In this document: in pieces, positions 16,652 through 25,453 of the stretch
How the letters are laid out: every line of letters starts with the position of its first letter
Position numbering within the stretch: position 1 is the first letter of the stretch
Assembly: GCA_963753905.1 (NCBI GenBank)
Contig: CAVWDZ010000001.1
Span: forward strand, 2,418,001-2,482,000
Direction of reading: 5' to 3'
DNA from: Bog-756 sp963753905
Lineage (GTDB): Bacteria > Actinomycetota > Acidimicrobiia > Acidimicrobiales > RAAP-2
Length of the DNA stretch: 64,000 nucleotides
Notes under the pieces: model-generated
The model's input: the letters and a program-made list of their open reading frames with translations, nothing else
Told to the model about the DNA's origin: nothing
Databases searched by the model: none
Position numbers and translations under genes: made by a program

Positions 16652-18151
16652 TCATGGCGCGGGAGGGCCGTCCCCGGACGCCACCCGGTCGAGCGCCGCC
16701 CGGAGGCGGGCGAGGGTCCGATCGGGCCCGAGCACTGCGAGCGACTCGAAGAGAGGCGGTCCCACCCGGCGGCCGGTCACCGCCACCCGGATCGGGGCCT
16801 GGGCCTTGCCGAGCTTCCTGCCCACCGACTCGGCCAGCGCCAGCGTGGCGGCGTGCAGCGCGGCGGCGCTCCAGTCGTCGGCGAGGGCCGCGTAGGCGTC
16901 GGCGGCCGCGGCGAGGATGGCAGGGGCCGCCTCGTCTCCGACCACCGCTTTCTCCCACACGTCGGGATCGACCGTCGGCGCCTCGAGGAACAGGAAGTCG
17001 ACCATGGCCGGCACCTCCTCGAGCACGGCCACCCGTTCTTGGACCACCGGTGCCATCGCTTCGAAGACGGATTCGTCGAACGCTCCGGTCGGCCACGGAC
17101 AGCCTTCGCCCTCGAGCCACGGCCTGCACGCCTCGATGAAGGCCGCCGTCGGCATGGCCCGGATGTACTCGCCGTTCATGTGGGTGAGCTTGACCACGTC
17201 GAAGAAGGCGGGGGCGTGGTTGACGTCCTCGAGTCGGAACCACCGCCGCATCTGTTCGACGCTGAAGATCTCACCCACATCGTCCGGCGGGCTCCATCCG
17301 AGCAGACCGAGATAGTTGACGAACGCCTCGGGGAGGTAGCCCCGGTCGCGGTAGGACTCGACGGCCACCGGGTCGCGCCGTTTGGAGAGCTTCTTGCGCG
17401 CTTCGTTGACCAGCATGGGCAGGTGCGCGAAGAGCGGGAGGTCGGGAGCGGGCGTGCCGGCCGCAACCCCGCCGAAGCCGTCGGTCGTCCATCCGAGTGA
17501 GCCGAGCGCCTCCCACACCAGGATCCCCTTGGGAGTGGTCGGGAGCAGGTCTTCGCCCCGGATCACATGCGAGATGGCGAGGTCGATGTCGTCGACGACG
17601 TTGGCCAGCACGAACAGGGGCGCGCCGGTGGACTTGACCGCGACGAAGTCGTCGACCGCGGCGCACGGGAACTCGACGTCCCCGCGGATCACGTCGTGCA
17701 CGGTGATGACCCCCTCGTCGGGCGTCCGGAACCGGAGGGCTCTGCCCTCCCCCCTCGGCAGCCCGAGGTCGCGGCAGAAGCCGTCGTAGCCGGGGGTCAG
17801 GATGCCGGCGGCCTTGTTGCGCGCCTCGACCTCGGTGTGGGTACAGCCACAGGCGTAGAGGAACCCGCCGTCCCAGAGGGTGTCGACAGCCAGTGCGTAG
17901 CGGGCCGTGCGCGCGGACTGGCGGTAGGGGCCCTCGTCGGGGTCCATCCCCAGCCAGTGCAGGGCCGTCAGGATGCCCTCGACCCACTCCTCACGGCCTC
18001 GTTCGGCGTCGGTGTCCTCGATGCGCAGGACGAAGATGCCGGCGGACTGGCGGGCCACCAACCAGTTGAAGAGCGCGGTTCGGGCGCTGCCGACGTGGAA
18101 GTAGCCGGTGGGTGACGGTGCGAATCGGACGCGCGGGGCGGTCCCGGACAC
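16652..18151 (-). CDS. gltX: glutamyl-tRNA synthetase
   Basis: A 499-residue class I synthetase that charges tRNA-Glu. The HIGH-type signature is APSPTGYFHVG (residues 11-21) and the KMSKS-type loop is KLSKR (254-258). A CGCTHTEVEAR segment near residue 101 corresponds to the region that binds zinc in some GluRS. Length and domain order match bacterial GltX, including the C-terminal anticodon-binding part. GTG start at 18151. This is a housekeeping gene and anchors the section as core chromosome. Confidence 0.95.
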   Translation of the reverse strand: MSGTAPRVRFAPSPTGYFHVGSARTALFNWLVARQSAGIFVLRIEDTDAERGREEWVEGILTALHWLGMDPDEGPYRQSARTARYALAVDTLWDGGFLYACGCTHTEVEARNKAAGILTPGYDGFCRDLGLPRGEGRALRFRTPDEGVITVHDVIRGDVEFPCAAVDDFVAVKSTGAPLFVLANVVDDIDLAISHVIRGEDLLPTTPKGILVWEALGSLGWTTDGFGGVAAGTPAPDLPLFAHLPMLVNEARKKLSKRRDPVAVESYRDRGYLPEAFVNYLGLLGWSPPDDVGEIFSVEQMRRWFRLEDVNHAPAFFDVVKLTHMNGEYIRAMPTAAFIEACRPWLEGEGCPWPTGAFDESVFEAMAPVVQERVAVLEEVPAMVDFLFLEAPTVDPDVWEKAVVGDEAAPAILAAAADAYAALADDWSAAALHAATLALAESVGRKLGKAQAPIRVAVTGRRVGPPLFESLAVLGPDRTLARLRAALDRVASGDGPPAP

Positions 18152-18158
18152 TCCCGGG

Positions 18159-18356
18159 TTACTCGTCCTCGACGATGGTGATGGCGCCGGTCGGACAGCC
18201 GTTGGCCGCCTGACGCACCTTCTCCCGGAGCTCCTCGCCCGGGTGCTCGTTCAGCACATAGAGGAAGCCGTCGTCACGCACCTCGAAGACCTCGGGGGCG
18301 ATGCCCATGCACACGGCGTTGCTGGCGCACTCGTCGTAGTCCACAACAATCTTCAT
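18159..18356 (-). CDS. ferredoxin, [3Fe-4S] type
   Basis: A 65-residue small ferredoxin with three cluster cysteines: Cys10, Cys16 and Cys54 (DECASNAVC and NGCPTGAI). The place of a fourth Cys holds Ala13, which indicates a [3Fe-4S] cluster. Such ferredoxins typically pass electrons to cytochromes P450 or Rieske oxygenases. It lies just 5' of gltX and 3' of the thiolase cluster on the same strand. A P450 sits 13 kb away at 31292 and could be a partner. Confidence 0.9.
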   Translation of the reverse strand: MKIVVDYDECASNAVCMGIAPEVFEVRDDGFLYVLNEHPGEELREKVRQAANGCPTGAITIVEDE

Positions 18357-18412
18357 GCGATGCCTCCGGCGACTCGGCGAACGGGGCCCACTGTACCGGG
18401 CCCCGCCGGCGG

Positions 18413-19567
18413 TCAGGGCTTCTCGCTCCCGACCACCCACATCGAGAAGAACTGCGAGCCGCCGCCGTAGGCCTGGCCGAGGGCCACTCTCGCCCCGTCG
18501 ATCTGGTGCTCGCCGGCCTGACCGCGGACCTGCATGGCCACTTCGAGGAACCGGAGCATGCCCGAGGCGCCGATCGGGTTCGAGGAGAGCACCCCTCCCG
18601 AGGTGTTCCACGGGATGTCGCCCTCGAATGCGGTCGCCCCCGACTCGGTCAGCTTCCACCCGTCCCCGAGGTCGCAGAAGCCGAGGTTCTCGAGCCACAT
18701 GGGCTCGTACCAGCTGAAGGGCACGTAGACCTCGGCCACGTCGATCTGCGCCCGCGGGTCGGTGATCCCCGCCTGGGCGTAGACGTCCGCCGAGCAGTCG
18801 CGACCGGCCTGTGGATTGACCTGGTCGCGCCCCGCGAACATGGTCGGCTCCGACCGCATGGCCGTGCCGTGGATCCAGGCCGGCGGATAGCTGCCGGAGA
18901 GCGCGTCCTCCGAGGCGAGGACCATTGCCGCCGCCCCGTCGGAGGAGGGACAGGCCTCGAGGTAGTGGAGCGGATCCCAGAGCATGATCGAGTCCTCGAC
19001 CATCTTGAGGTCGATGTCGGGCAGGTGCAGGTGGGCATACGGGTTGCGCAGCGCGTTCTTGCGGTCCTTGACCGCCACCATCGCACCGATGTGGTCGGGC
19101 GCGCTCGAGCGGCGCATGTAGGCCCTGATGTGCGGGGCGAAGTACCCGCCGGCTCCGGCGAGCAGCGGTGCGGCGAACGGCTGGGGGACCGAGAGGGCCC
19201 ACATGGCATCCGAGTCCGACTGCTTCTCGTAGGCCACGGTCAGCACCCGCTTGTGGATGCCCGAGGAGATGAGATGGGCGGCCACCAGGGCGGTCGAGCC
19301 CCCGACCGAGCCGGCGGTGTGCACCCGGAACATCGGTTTGCCCACCGCACCGAGCGCGGGAGCAAGGTAGAGCTCGGGCATCATGTTGCCCTCGAACATG
19401 TCGGGCGCCTTGCCGATGACCACGGCATCGATGTCCGACCAGGTGAGCTCGGCATCGGCCAGTGCCATCTTGGCCGCCTCACGGACCAGGCCGGCGATGG
19501 ACACGTCCTCCCGCTTGGCCTTGTGGTGGGTCTGGCCCACCCCGATCACGGCACAGTGCTCTGCCAT
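18413..19567 (-). CDS. thiolase-fold protein (SCP-x/lipid-transfer type), second copy
   Basis: A 384-residue thiolase-superfamily protein, last of four genes joined by 1-4 base overlaps. Features are AVIGVGQTHHKAKREDVSI at the start, HTAGSVGGSTALVAAHLISS (where true thiolases have the nucleophilic Cys; here Ala-Gly-Ser), and the C-terminal GGGSQFFSMWVVG. The missing nucleophile is known from Ltp-type retro-aldolases and related non-decarboxylating relatives, which depend on a DUF35 partner; such a partner is encoded upstream. Probably part of a heterocomplex acting on an acyl-CoA, perhaps a sterol side chain. The specific substrate is inference. Confidence 0.8.
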   Translation of the reverse strand: MAEHCAVIGVGQTHHKAKREDVSIAGLVREAAKMALADAELTWSDIDAVVIGKAPDMFEGNMMPELYLAPALGAVGKPMFRVHTAGSVGGSTALVAAHLISSGIHKRVLTVAYEKQSDSDAMWALSVPQPFAAPLLAGAGGYFAPHIRAYMRRSSAPDHIGAMVAVKDRKNALRNPYAHLHLPDIDLKMVEDSIMLWDPLHYLEACPSSDGAAAMVLASEDALSGSYPPAWIHGTAMRSEPTMFAGRDQVNPQAGRDCSADVYAQAGITDPRAQIDVAEVYVPFSWYEPMWLENLGFCDLGDGWKLTESGATAFEGDIPWNTSGGVLSSNPIGASGMLRFLEVAMQVRGQAGEHQIDGARVALGQAYGGGSQFFSMWVVGSEKP

Positions 19568-20646
19568 CAGGCACCCTCCAGGACGCAGACCAGGTTCTGT
19601 TGGAGGCACGGCCCTGAGGTGGCGTGGGCGACCGCACGGTCGGCCTGCCCTGTGGCGATGCGGGCGGCAGCCTCGCCGATGCGGATGAGGCCGGCCGACA
19701 TGAGGGGGTTGGCGGCCAGCGCACCGCCGGACGGAGTGATGACCACCGAGTCGTCGAGGCCGAGGGCCTCCTTGAGGATGATCTCCTGGTGGGCGAACGG
19801 GGCGTGGATCTCGGCGAGGTCGACCGTCCCACCGGCCACGCCGGCCAGTTGGGCCGCCTTGGCTGTCGACGGGGAGGTGGTCAGGTCCCGGGCGCCGAGC
19901 GAATGGGTCTCGATCCGGTGGTCGATCCCGGTGATCCACACCGGTCGCTCGGACCACCGGTCGGCCTTGTCCCCGGCCGCGAGCACGATGGCCGCGGCCC
20001 CGTCGGTGATCGGGGGCAGCGCGTGGCGGCGCAGGGGCGACACCACGTACTCGTCCTCGAGCAGCGTCTCGACCGCCAGGTCGTTCGCCACCTGGGCGTT
20101 GGGATTGCCGAGCGCGTCGCGCCGGCTCCGCGAGGCGATGGCGGCGAAGTCCGATTCGGTGGCCTTGCCGGCGTCGATGAGCGCCCGGGCCTGCAGCGCG
20201 TTGAGGCTCACCACGTCCGGCCAGAGCGGAGCCAGGTAATAGGGGTCGAGCTGGAGGGTCAGGATCTCGTTGAGGTCCCCGAGGGACGAGCGACCGAACG
20301 AGTAGACCAGGGCTGCGTCGGCACTGCCCTCCTGGAGCAGCACCCACGCCTCGTAGAGGGCGAAGGCCCCGTCCATCTCGACGTGACTTTCGGAGCGGGG
20401 TGGCCAGACACCGACTGCATCGAGGGCCATGACGAAACTGAACGGGCCGCCGATGAGGTAGTCGGTCGATCCCGAGCAGATGAAGTCCACGTCGTCCTTG
20501 GTGATGCCGATGGCGTCGAAGACCTCGGCGATGACCGGCTGCAGGCCCTCCGCCTCGTTGTGCTCATCGGCGCGCCGCACATTGGGTGCCTGGGCGAACG
20601 AGGCGACGGAGACCGGGCGCACGGCACGACCGGAGGGTGCGCTCAC
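19567..20646 (-). CDS. thiolase-fold protein (SCP-x/lipid-transfer type), first copy
   Basis: A 359-residue thiolase-superfamily protein. FICSGSTDYLIGGPFSFVMA near residue 60 replaces the usual Cys region, and HATSGPCLQQNLVCVLEG ends the protein. GTG start overlaps the DUF35 gene stop (GTGA), and its stop overlaps the next thiolase start (TGATG). Two adjacent thiolase-like chains plus two DUF35 proteins suggest a multi-subunit aldolase or thiolase, as in actinobacterial steroid catabolism. Confidence 0.8.
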   Translation of the reverse strand: MSAPSGRAVRPVSVASFAQAPNVRRADEHNEAEGLQPVIAEVFDAIGITKDDVDFICSGSTDYLIGGPFSFVMALDAVGVWPPRSESHVEMDGAFALYEAWVLLQEGSADAALVYSFGRSSLGDLNEILTLQLDPYYLAPLWPDVVSLNALQARALIDAGKATESDFAAIASRSRRDALGNPNAQVANDLAVETLLEDEYVVSPLRRHALPPITDGAAAIVLAAGDKADRWSERPVWITGIDHRIETHSLGARDLTTSPSTAKAAQLAGVAGGTVDLAEIHAPFAHQEIILKEALGLDDSVVITPSGGALAANPLMSAGLIRIGEAAARIATGQADRAVAHATSGPCLQQNLVCVLEGA

Positions 20647-21155
20647 AGGTACTCCTTGTAGGTCTCGTAGTCGGCGTCCGGTTCGCCGTTGGGGCGGAAG
20701 TACTTGACCGAGGCGAGCGAAGGCTCGAGCTCGGCGGGCTCCACCCAGACCGCCTCGACCCGCATCCCCATCCGGATCTGGTCGGTGGGGATCTCCTGGA
20801 TCAACCCCATGAAGGAGAGGTTCGCCCCGTCGAGCAGGACCTGCGCGCAGATGTAGGGGATCTCGATGGCCTGGCCGGCGAAGGGGACGTTCACCACGCA
20901 GTAGGTGGTCACCGTGCCCGAGTTGGAGAGCTCCACGTCCTCGGTGGTGGCGACCCCGTCGGTCGGGCAGGTTCCGCGGGAGGGCACGTAGACCTTGTGG
21001 CACTTCGGGCACCGCTGGCCCAGGAACACCCCGCGCTCGAGTCCCCGGAGGAACCGCGACTGGGCGACGCCCGGGGTGAACTCGAAGTCGAGCCGGATCG
21101 GGGTGGCGAGGGAGGTCACCGGGCCGCGCGGCCCGTTCGCCTCGGCATCGGCCAT
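20643..21155 (-). CDS. DUF35 OB-fold protein with rubredoxin-like zinc ribbon
   Basis: A 170-residue acyl-CoA-associated DUF35 protein. The N-terminal zinc ribbon has CPKCHKVYVPSRGTCP (three Cys of the ribbon close together), followed by an OB-fold with TVTTYCVVNVPFAGQ and QVLLDGANLSFMG. In known systems (for example ChsH2) the DUF35 part binds and activates a thiolase-like aldolase. It overlaps both neighbours by 1-4 bases, supporting stoichiometric expression with the first thiolase. Confidence 0.85.
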   Translation of the reverse strand: MADAEANGPRGPVTSLATPIRLDFEFTPGVAQSRFLRGLERGVFLGQRCPKCHKVYVPSRGTCPTDGVATTEDVELSNSGTVTTYCVVNVPFAGQAIEIPYICAQVLLDGANLSFMGLIQEIPTDQIRMGMRVEAVWVEPAELEPSLASVKYFRPNGEPDADYETYKEYL

Positions 21156-21613
21156 CAGGAGGCACCCCCGACCGGTACGAATGCCTCGATATCGGCCATC
21201 GACCCGACCCGGTCGGCCTCGGGCCGGAAGCGCGCGGTCACCCGGTCCCCGGTGGCGAGAGCGTCGGGGCTGCCGGCGTCCACCACATGGAGCAGTGCGG
21301 TGTCGGCGCCGTCGAGCCGGATGAGGGCCCAGGCGAAGGGCACAGAGAGCGGGTGCTTACGCAGGGGGCGCGAGACCCACGCCCACGTCTCGACCACACC
21401 ACCCGGTCCGACCTCGACCAGCTCGCCGGTGTCGTCCCCTGTCGTCGGGTCGTACTCGGTCGGCGGCACGATCACCCTGCCCCCGGATCCGGTGGCCCCG
21501 AGGAACCGCCCCTCGCGGAGCGCGGTCAGGAAGGCCCCGATGACCGGGCCCACCGATCGCGAGTACGGGTACTCGAGCGTGTGAGTTGCGTGCAGGACCT
21601 CGCCCTCTGACAT
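21155..21613 (-). CDS. OB-fold DUF35-like protein without zinc ribbon
   Basis: A 152-residue protein, first gene of the cluster. It has an N-terminal helix (HTLEYPYSRSVGPVIGAFLT), a segment REGRFLGATGSGGRVIVPPT and an OB-fold (ETWAWVSRPLRKHPLSVPFA). It looks like the DUF35 partner but lacks the CxxC pair. Probably binds acyl-CoA or pairs with the second thiolase. ATG 21613 was chosen; 25 more in-frame codons upstream overlap the divergent sulfatase promoter region. Confidence 0.75.
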   Translation of the reverse strand: MSEGEVLHATHTLEYPYSRSVGPVIGAFLTALREGRFLGATGSGGRVIVPPTEYDPTTGDDTGELVEVGPGGVVETWAWVSRPLRKHPLSVPFAWALIRLDGADTALLHVVDAGSPDALATGDRVTARFRPEADRVGSMADIEAFVPVGGAS

Positions 21614-21707
21614 CCCGGTCCTCCCCCATGGCTCGCCTCGATCAGTACGGGCGAAAAGTAGAACACAGTTCAGTTTTGTGCGCCACACCCGGCCCTGCTG
21701 CGGACGC

Positions 21708-21713
21708 TACCGT
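21708..21713 (+). promoter_or_regulatory. -10 element for a leaderless start (sulfatase)
   Basis: TACCGT ends 8 bases before the sulfatase ATG at 21722, with no ribosome binding site in between. The promoter lies in the 108-base gap shared with the divergent DUF35/thiolase operon. Confidence 0.45.
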
Positions 21714-21721
21714 GAGCGATC

Positions 21722-23245
21722 ATGGCCGACACCGCACGCCAGCGCCCGAACATCCTGCTCGTCGTCTCGGACCAGGAACGCCAGCGCTCCTGGCTCCCCC
21801 CGGAGGTCGAGCTGCCCTGGCGGGACCGGTTGCGGGCCGAGGGCCTCGAGTTCACCCGGTTCCACACCCACTCCTCGCCGTGCTCCCCGAGCCGGGCCAG
21901 CCTGTTCACCGGGCGCTACCTGGCCGGACACGGGGTGCTGGACAACGTGATCATGCCCGAGCACACCGAGCTCGCGCCCACCACGCCGACCCTCGGATCG
22001 TTGCTCGACGGGGCCGGCTACCGCTCGTCGTACATCGGCAAGTGGCACCTCTCCCACGCCCCCCACCCGGACATGGAGGCCTACGGCTTCGCCGACTGGG
22101 ACGGCAACGACCGCCACTTCATGGGCTGGGCCGGCACCGGTGTCCACTTCGACCCGGTCATCGCCTCCAACGCCGCCCACTGGCTCAGCGAGAACGCCGG
22201 CCCTGGACGCAACGGGGGTGCGCCCTGGTTCCTGACCGTGGCGCTGGTCAACCCGCACGACGTGATGTGGTTCCCGGTCGACCAGCCCGGGTACCGCGAG
22301 CGGCATCCCGAGGAGGTGAGCGGGATCCGCGGGGTGCTCGAGTCGGCCGCCTGGAAGGACGACGACCCGCTGCCGGTCTACACCGACGGCTACCCCGAGG
22401 TGGTCGACCGCCTACCCCCCAACTTCGACGACGGCCTCCACGCCAAACCCGAGGCCCACCGCCAGTGGCGCTGGGACCAGCAGCACGGCCTGTGGGGCTA
22501 CATCGATCCGGCGGACACCCGCTCGTGGCTCCGCCATCTCGACTACTACGTCCATCTCCACCAGCTCGCCGACCAGAGTCTCGGCACCGTGCTCGGCGCG
22601 CTCGAGGCCGCCGGCGCATGGGACGACACGGTCGTCATCTTCACCTCCGACCACGGGGACATGTGCGGCTCGCACGGCCTGCGCTCGAAGGGGCCCTTCG
22701 TCTACGACGAGATCATGCGGGTCCCCCTCTACGTCAAGGTGCCCGGCACCACGACGCCGGGGACGGTGACCTCCGCCCTCGGATCACATGTCGACCTGGC
22801 GGCCACCATCTGCGCGCTCGCCGGGGTCGACCACCAGGCCGTCGAGGCCACCGTCCAGGGTCGCGACCTCTCCCCGGTGCTGGCCGACCCGGCGGCGGAG
22901 GTCAGGGACCACATCCTCTTCGCCCAGGACTCCGCACAGACCACCGCGCTCAACCAGGTCCGCTACGCGCTCCGCGGCTTCTACGACGGCACCACCAAAT
23001 ACGCCCGCTACTACGGGGTGGGAGGGGGCAAGCCGTCGACCGGGCTCTGGGGACGTTCACCGGGCACCAAGCTGTTCGACGTCGACTGCGCCTTCGACGA
23101 CAACGACCACGAGTGGTACGACCACGGCACCGACCCCCACGAACTGGTCAACCTCGCCAACGACCGGGCGCGGCGCGACGGGTTGCGCGGCGCCTACGAG
23201 CGTCTCCTCGCCTACGAGCGCGACTCGTTCGTGACGGTGGCCTGA
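21722..23245 (+). CDS. sulfatase (formylglycine type)
   Basis: A 507-residue arylsulfatase-superfamily hydrolase. The catalytic Cys54 lies in SSPCSPSRASLFTGRY, the CxPSR motif that is converted to formylglycine; metal ligands are in NILLVVSDQE and FTSDHGDMCGSHG, and YIGKWHLS is the second signature. No signal peptide is visible, so it may act in the cytoplasm on sulfate esters or related phosph(on)ate esters. No formylglycine-generating enzyme is in this window. It is divergent from the thiolase operon. Confidence 0.9.
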   Translation: MADTARQRPNILLVVSDQERQRSWLPPEVELPWRDRLRAEGLEFTRFHTHSSPCSPSRASLFTGRYLAGHGVLDNVIMPEHTELAPTTPTLGSLLDGAGYRSSYIGKWHLSHAPHPDMEAYGFADWDGNDRHFMGWAGTGVHFDPVIASNAAHWLSENAGPGRNGGAPWFLTVALVNPHDVMWFPVDQPGYRERHPEEVSGIRGVLESAAWKDDDPLPVYTDGYPEVVDRLPPNFDDGLHAKPEAHRQWRWDQQHGLWGYIDPADTRSWLRHLDYYVHLHQLADQSLGTVLGALEAAGAWDDTVVIFTSDHGDMCGSHGLRSKGPFVYDEIMRVPLYVKVPGTTTPGTVTSALGSHVDLAATICALAGVDHQAVEATVQGRDLSPVLADPAAEVRDHILFAQDSAQTTALNQVRYALRGFYDGTTKYARYYGVGGGKPSTGLWGRSPGTKLFDVDCAFDDNDHEWYDHGTDPHELVNLANDRARRDGLRGAYERLLAYERDSFVTVA

Positions 23246-23407
23246 CCCGCGCCCACGATCATGCCGAGCGCGAGCTCGAAGAGGACGCCCGGGATGCGGA
23301 CCCCCTTGATGAGCTCGGAGAGACGCGGGCGACCGCCGCCACCGCGGCGATGACCAGGAGCGAGGTCGCGGTGCTCTGGGTCAGGGAGGCAGCGTAGAAG
23401 ACGACCG
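23246..23407 (-). pseudogene. remnant of a cation/proton antiporter N-terminus
   Basis: On the minus strand, VVFYAASLTQSTATSLLVIA and AAVA in one frame are followed, one base out of frame, by RLSELIKGVRIPGVLFELAL and GMIV. Together they match the first 50 residues of monovalent cation:proton antiporters, which usually read ...LAPLLSEL...RIPxVVLEIxLGIxIG. One missing base after the GTCGCC at about 23329 breaks the frame and everything after GMIVG is lost; the frame then runs into the antisense of the sulfatase 3' end. Confidence 0.6.
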
Positions 23408-23422
23408 ATCCGGCGGCGGGGC

Positions 23423-23977
23423 TCAGACGGTCGGGCCGGCACCACCCGCCGACAGGTGGTCGACCAGCCCGCGGCACCCGGCCTCCACGAGATCGAGGCA
23501 CCGTTCGAACCCGTCGTCGTCCCCGTAGTACGGGTCGGGCACGTCCATCTCCCCTCCGGATCCCCGGTCGAAGGAGCGCAGGAGCACCAGTCGGTCCTCG
23601 TAGCGGCCGTCGCGGGCCCGGGCGCGGGCCAGGCCGGCCAGGGTCTGGCGGTGGTCCCGGTCCATGCAGACCACGAGGTCGACCGCGGGCAGCCAGGCGG
23701 TCTCGAAGGCGCGGGCCCGGTGACGGTGGTCGGCATAGCCGCGTTTGTCGAGCGCGGAGCGGGCACGCGGATCCATCGGCTCGCCGGCGTGCCATCCCCC
23801 GGTGCCGGCGCTCGACACGACCAGGCGGTCACCGAGGACCGAACCGTCGTCGAGCACCCGGTCAGCCGCCAGACGGCGCAGCACGACGTCGGCCATGGGC
23901 GATCGGCAGATGTTCCCCGTGCAGACGAAGACCACCGCCACCGACCGGTCGCGCGCGGTCCGGGGGCGGGTGGTCAC
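23423..23977 (-). CDS. low-molecular-weight protein-tyrosine phosphatase
   Basis: A 184-residue LMW-PTP. The P-loop is VCTGNICRSP with nucleophile Cys19 and Arg25 (CX5R), and the general acid lies in DVPDPYYGDDDGFE near the C-terminus. These enzymes dephosphorylate tyrosine on proteins; related arsenate reductases exist, but the DPYY loop favours PTP. GTG start at 23977, and the gene stands between an antiporter remnant and a divergent flavin-type gene. Confidence 0.88.
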   Translation of the reverse strand: MTTRPRTARDRSVAVVFVCTGNICRSPMADVVLRRLAADRVLDDGSVLGDRLVVSSAGTGGWHAGEPMDPRARSALDKRGYADHRHRARAFETAWLPAVDLVVCMDRDHRQTLAGLARARARDGRYEDRLVLLRSFDRGSGGEMDVPDPYYGDDDGFERCLDLVEAGCRGLVDHLSAGGAGPTV

Positions 23978-24090
23978 CAGGTCATTCTGCCCCGCCTGCA
24001 GCCAGGATCGATCGGACCGCTCCCACCCTTGTACGCTGCCGCCGAGAGTGGCGCGCCTTTGGGGGTCGCCCGAGACCGAGGGAGACCCGG

Positions 24091-24609
24091 ATGAGCGACG
24101 CGCAGGTGCCGGGGGGACAGCAGCCGATGGGACACGGGGTCAAGCAGCGCGACCAGGTCAAGATGACCCCCGAGGAGATCGAGGCCTTCATCCACGAGCG
24201 TCGCCCGATGACCATGTGCACGCTCAACCATGACGGCTCGATCCACGCGGTCGCCATGTGGTACGGCTTCCTCGACGGCGCCATCGCCATCGAGACCAAG
24301 GCCAAGGCGCAGAAGGCGATCAACCTCGGGAGGGACAGCCGGATCACCTGCATGATGGAGGACGGCGACACCTACGAGGAGCTCCGGGGGGTGGAGCTGG
24401 TCGGCCGGGCCGAGATCGTGGACGACGCCGAGAAGCGGTTCGAGCTCGGCGTGAACCTCTTCGAGCGCTACTACGGCGCCTACACCGAGGAGCTTCGCCC
24501 GTTCATCGACACGATGCTCCACAAGCGGATCGTGGCGAAGGTGCACGTCGAGCGCACGGTCTCGTGGGACCACCGCAAGCTCGGGCTCCCCTCGACCCGC
24601 CCGGCCTGA
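24091..24609 (+). CDS. pyridoxamine 5'-phosphate oxidase-like flavin/F420 protein
   Basis: A 172-residue split-barrel protein. ERRPMTMCTLNHDGSIHAVA, MWYGFLDGAIAIET and KAKAQKAINLGRDSRITCMM are the strand pattern of the FDOR/PPOX superfamily, members of which use FMN or F420 to reduce small molecules. The cofactor cannot be decided from sequence. ATG 24091 follows a strong GAGGGAG site. It is 14 bases from the SDR gene that follows and probably co-transcribed. Confidence 0.78.
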   Translation: MSDAQVPGGQQPMGHGVKQRDQVKMTPEEIEAFIHERRPMTMCTLNHDGSIHAVAMWYGFLDGAIAIETKAKAQKAINLGRDSRITCMMEDGDTYEELRGVELVGRAEIVDDAEKRFELGVNLFERYYGAYTEELRPFIDTMLHKRIVAKVHVERTVSWDHRKLGLPSTRPA

Positions 24610-24623
24610 GCCGACCGCACGCG

Positions 24624-25418
24624 ATGATCCTCGACCGCTTCAAGCTCAGCGACAAGGTAGCCATCGTGACCGGCGCCGGGCGCGGGATCGGGGCGGCCGC
24701 CGCGGTCGCGTTGGCCCAGGCCGGCGCCCACGTGATCCTCTCTGCCCGCACCGTCGACCAGCTCGAGTCCGTCGCCGGAGAGGTCGAGGGTGCCGGGCGC
24801 CGTGCCGTCGTGGTCCCCGCCGACCTGAGCGACCTCGACGCGGTCGCCGGGCTGGTCGACAGCGCCCGCACCGAGTTCGGCCGGCTGGACCTGGTCGTCA
24901 ACAACGTCGGCGGAGCGATGCCCAGACCGTTCCTCGACACCTCCCCGGGTCGTCTCGAGCAGGCGTTCCACTTCAACGTCTCGACCGCGCACGCCCTCCT
25001 GCGGCCGGCGGTGCCGCTCATGCTGCAGGGCGGCGGCGGCTCGGCCGTCAACATCTCCTCGACCATGGGCCGGCTGGCCGGGCGGGGCTACGTGGCATAT
25101 GGGACCGCCAAGGCGGCGCTCGCCCACTACACCCGCCTGGCCGCGGCAGACCTCTCGCCGCTGATCCGGGTCAATGCCATCGCGGTCGGGTCGGTGGCCA
25201 CCTCGGCGCTCGACATCGTGATGCAGACCGACGAGCTCCGGACGGCTATGGAGGCGACGACCCCGCTCGGGCGGATCGGGGATCCCGAGGACATCGCCGC
25301 GGCCGTGGTGTACCTCGCCTCAGAGGCGGGCTCGTACATCACAGGCAAGGTGCTCGAGGTCGACGGTGGTATCGGCGCCCCGCAGCTGGACATGCACCTG
25401 CCCGACCTCACCGGTTGA
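24624..25418 (+). CDS. short-chain dehydrogenase/reductase
   Basis: A 264-residue classical SDR. The coenzyme motif is VTGAGRGIGAA, NNVG is the stabilising motif, and catalysis uses Ser in NISSTMG and Tyr-x3-Lys in YVAYGTAKAA. GSVATSALDIV and the C-terminal VLEVDGGIG complete the family pattern. Substrate unknown; the position between a flavin-type reductase and a DapB-like reductase suggests a small redox operon. Confidence 0.88.
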   Translation: MILDRFKLSDKVAIVTGAGRGIGAAAAVALAQAGAHVILSARTVDQLESVAGEVEGAGRRAVVVPADLSDLDAVAGLVDSARTEFGRLDLVVNNVGGAMPRPFLDTSPGRLEQAFHFNVSTAHALLRPAVPLMLQGGGGSAVNISSTMGRLAGRGYVAYGTAKAALAHYTRLAAADLSPLIRVNAIAVGSVATSALDIVMQTDELRTAMEATTPLGRIGDPEDIAAAVVYLASEAGSYITGKVLEVDGGIGAPQLDMHLPDLTG

Positions 25419-25453
25419 CCCGGACCGACCCACACCCGGACAAAGGAGCACCC

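Noticed and set aside
18506..20239. A 577-codon plus-strand open frame
   Set aside because: Antisense to the thiolase genes and without any recognisable domain.
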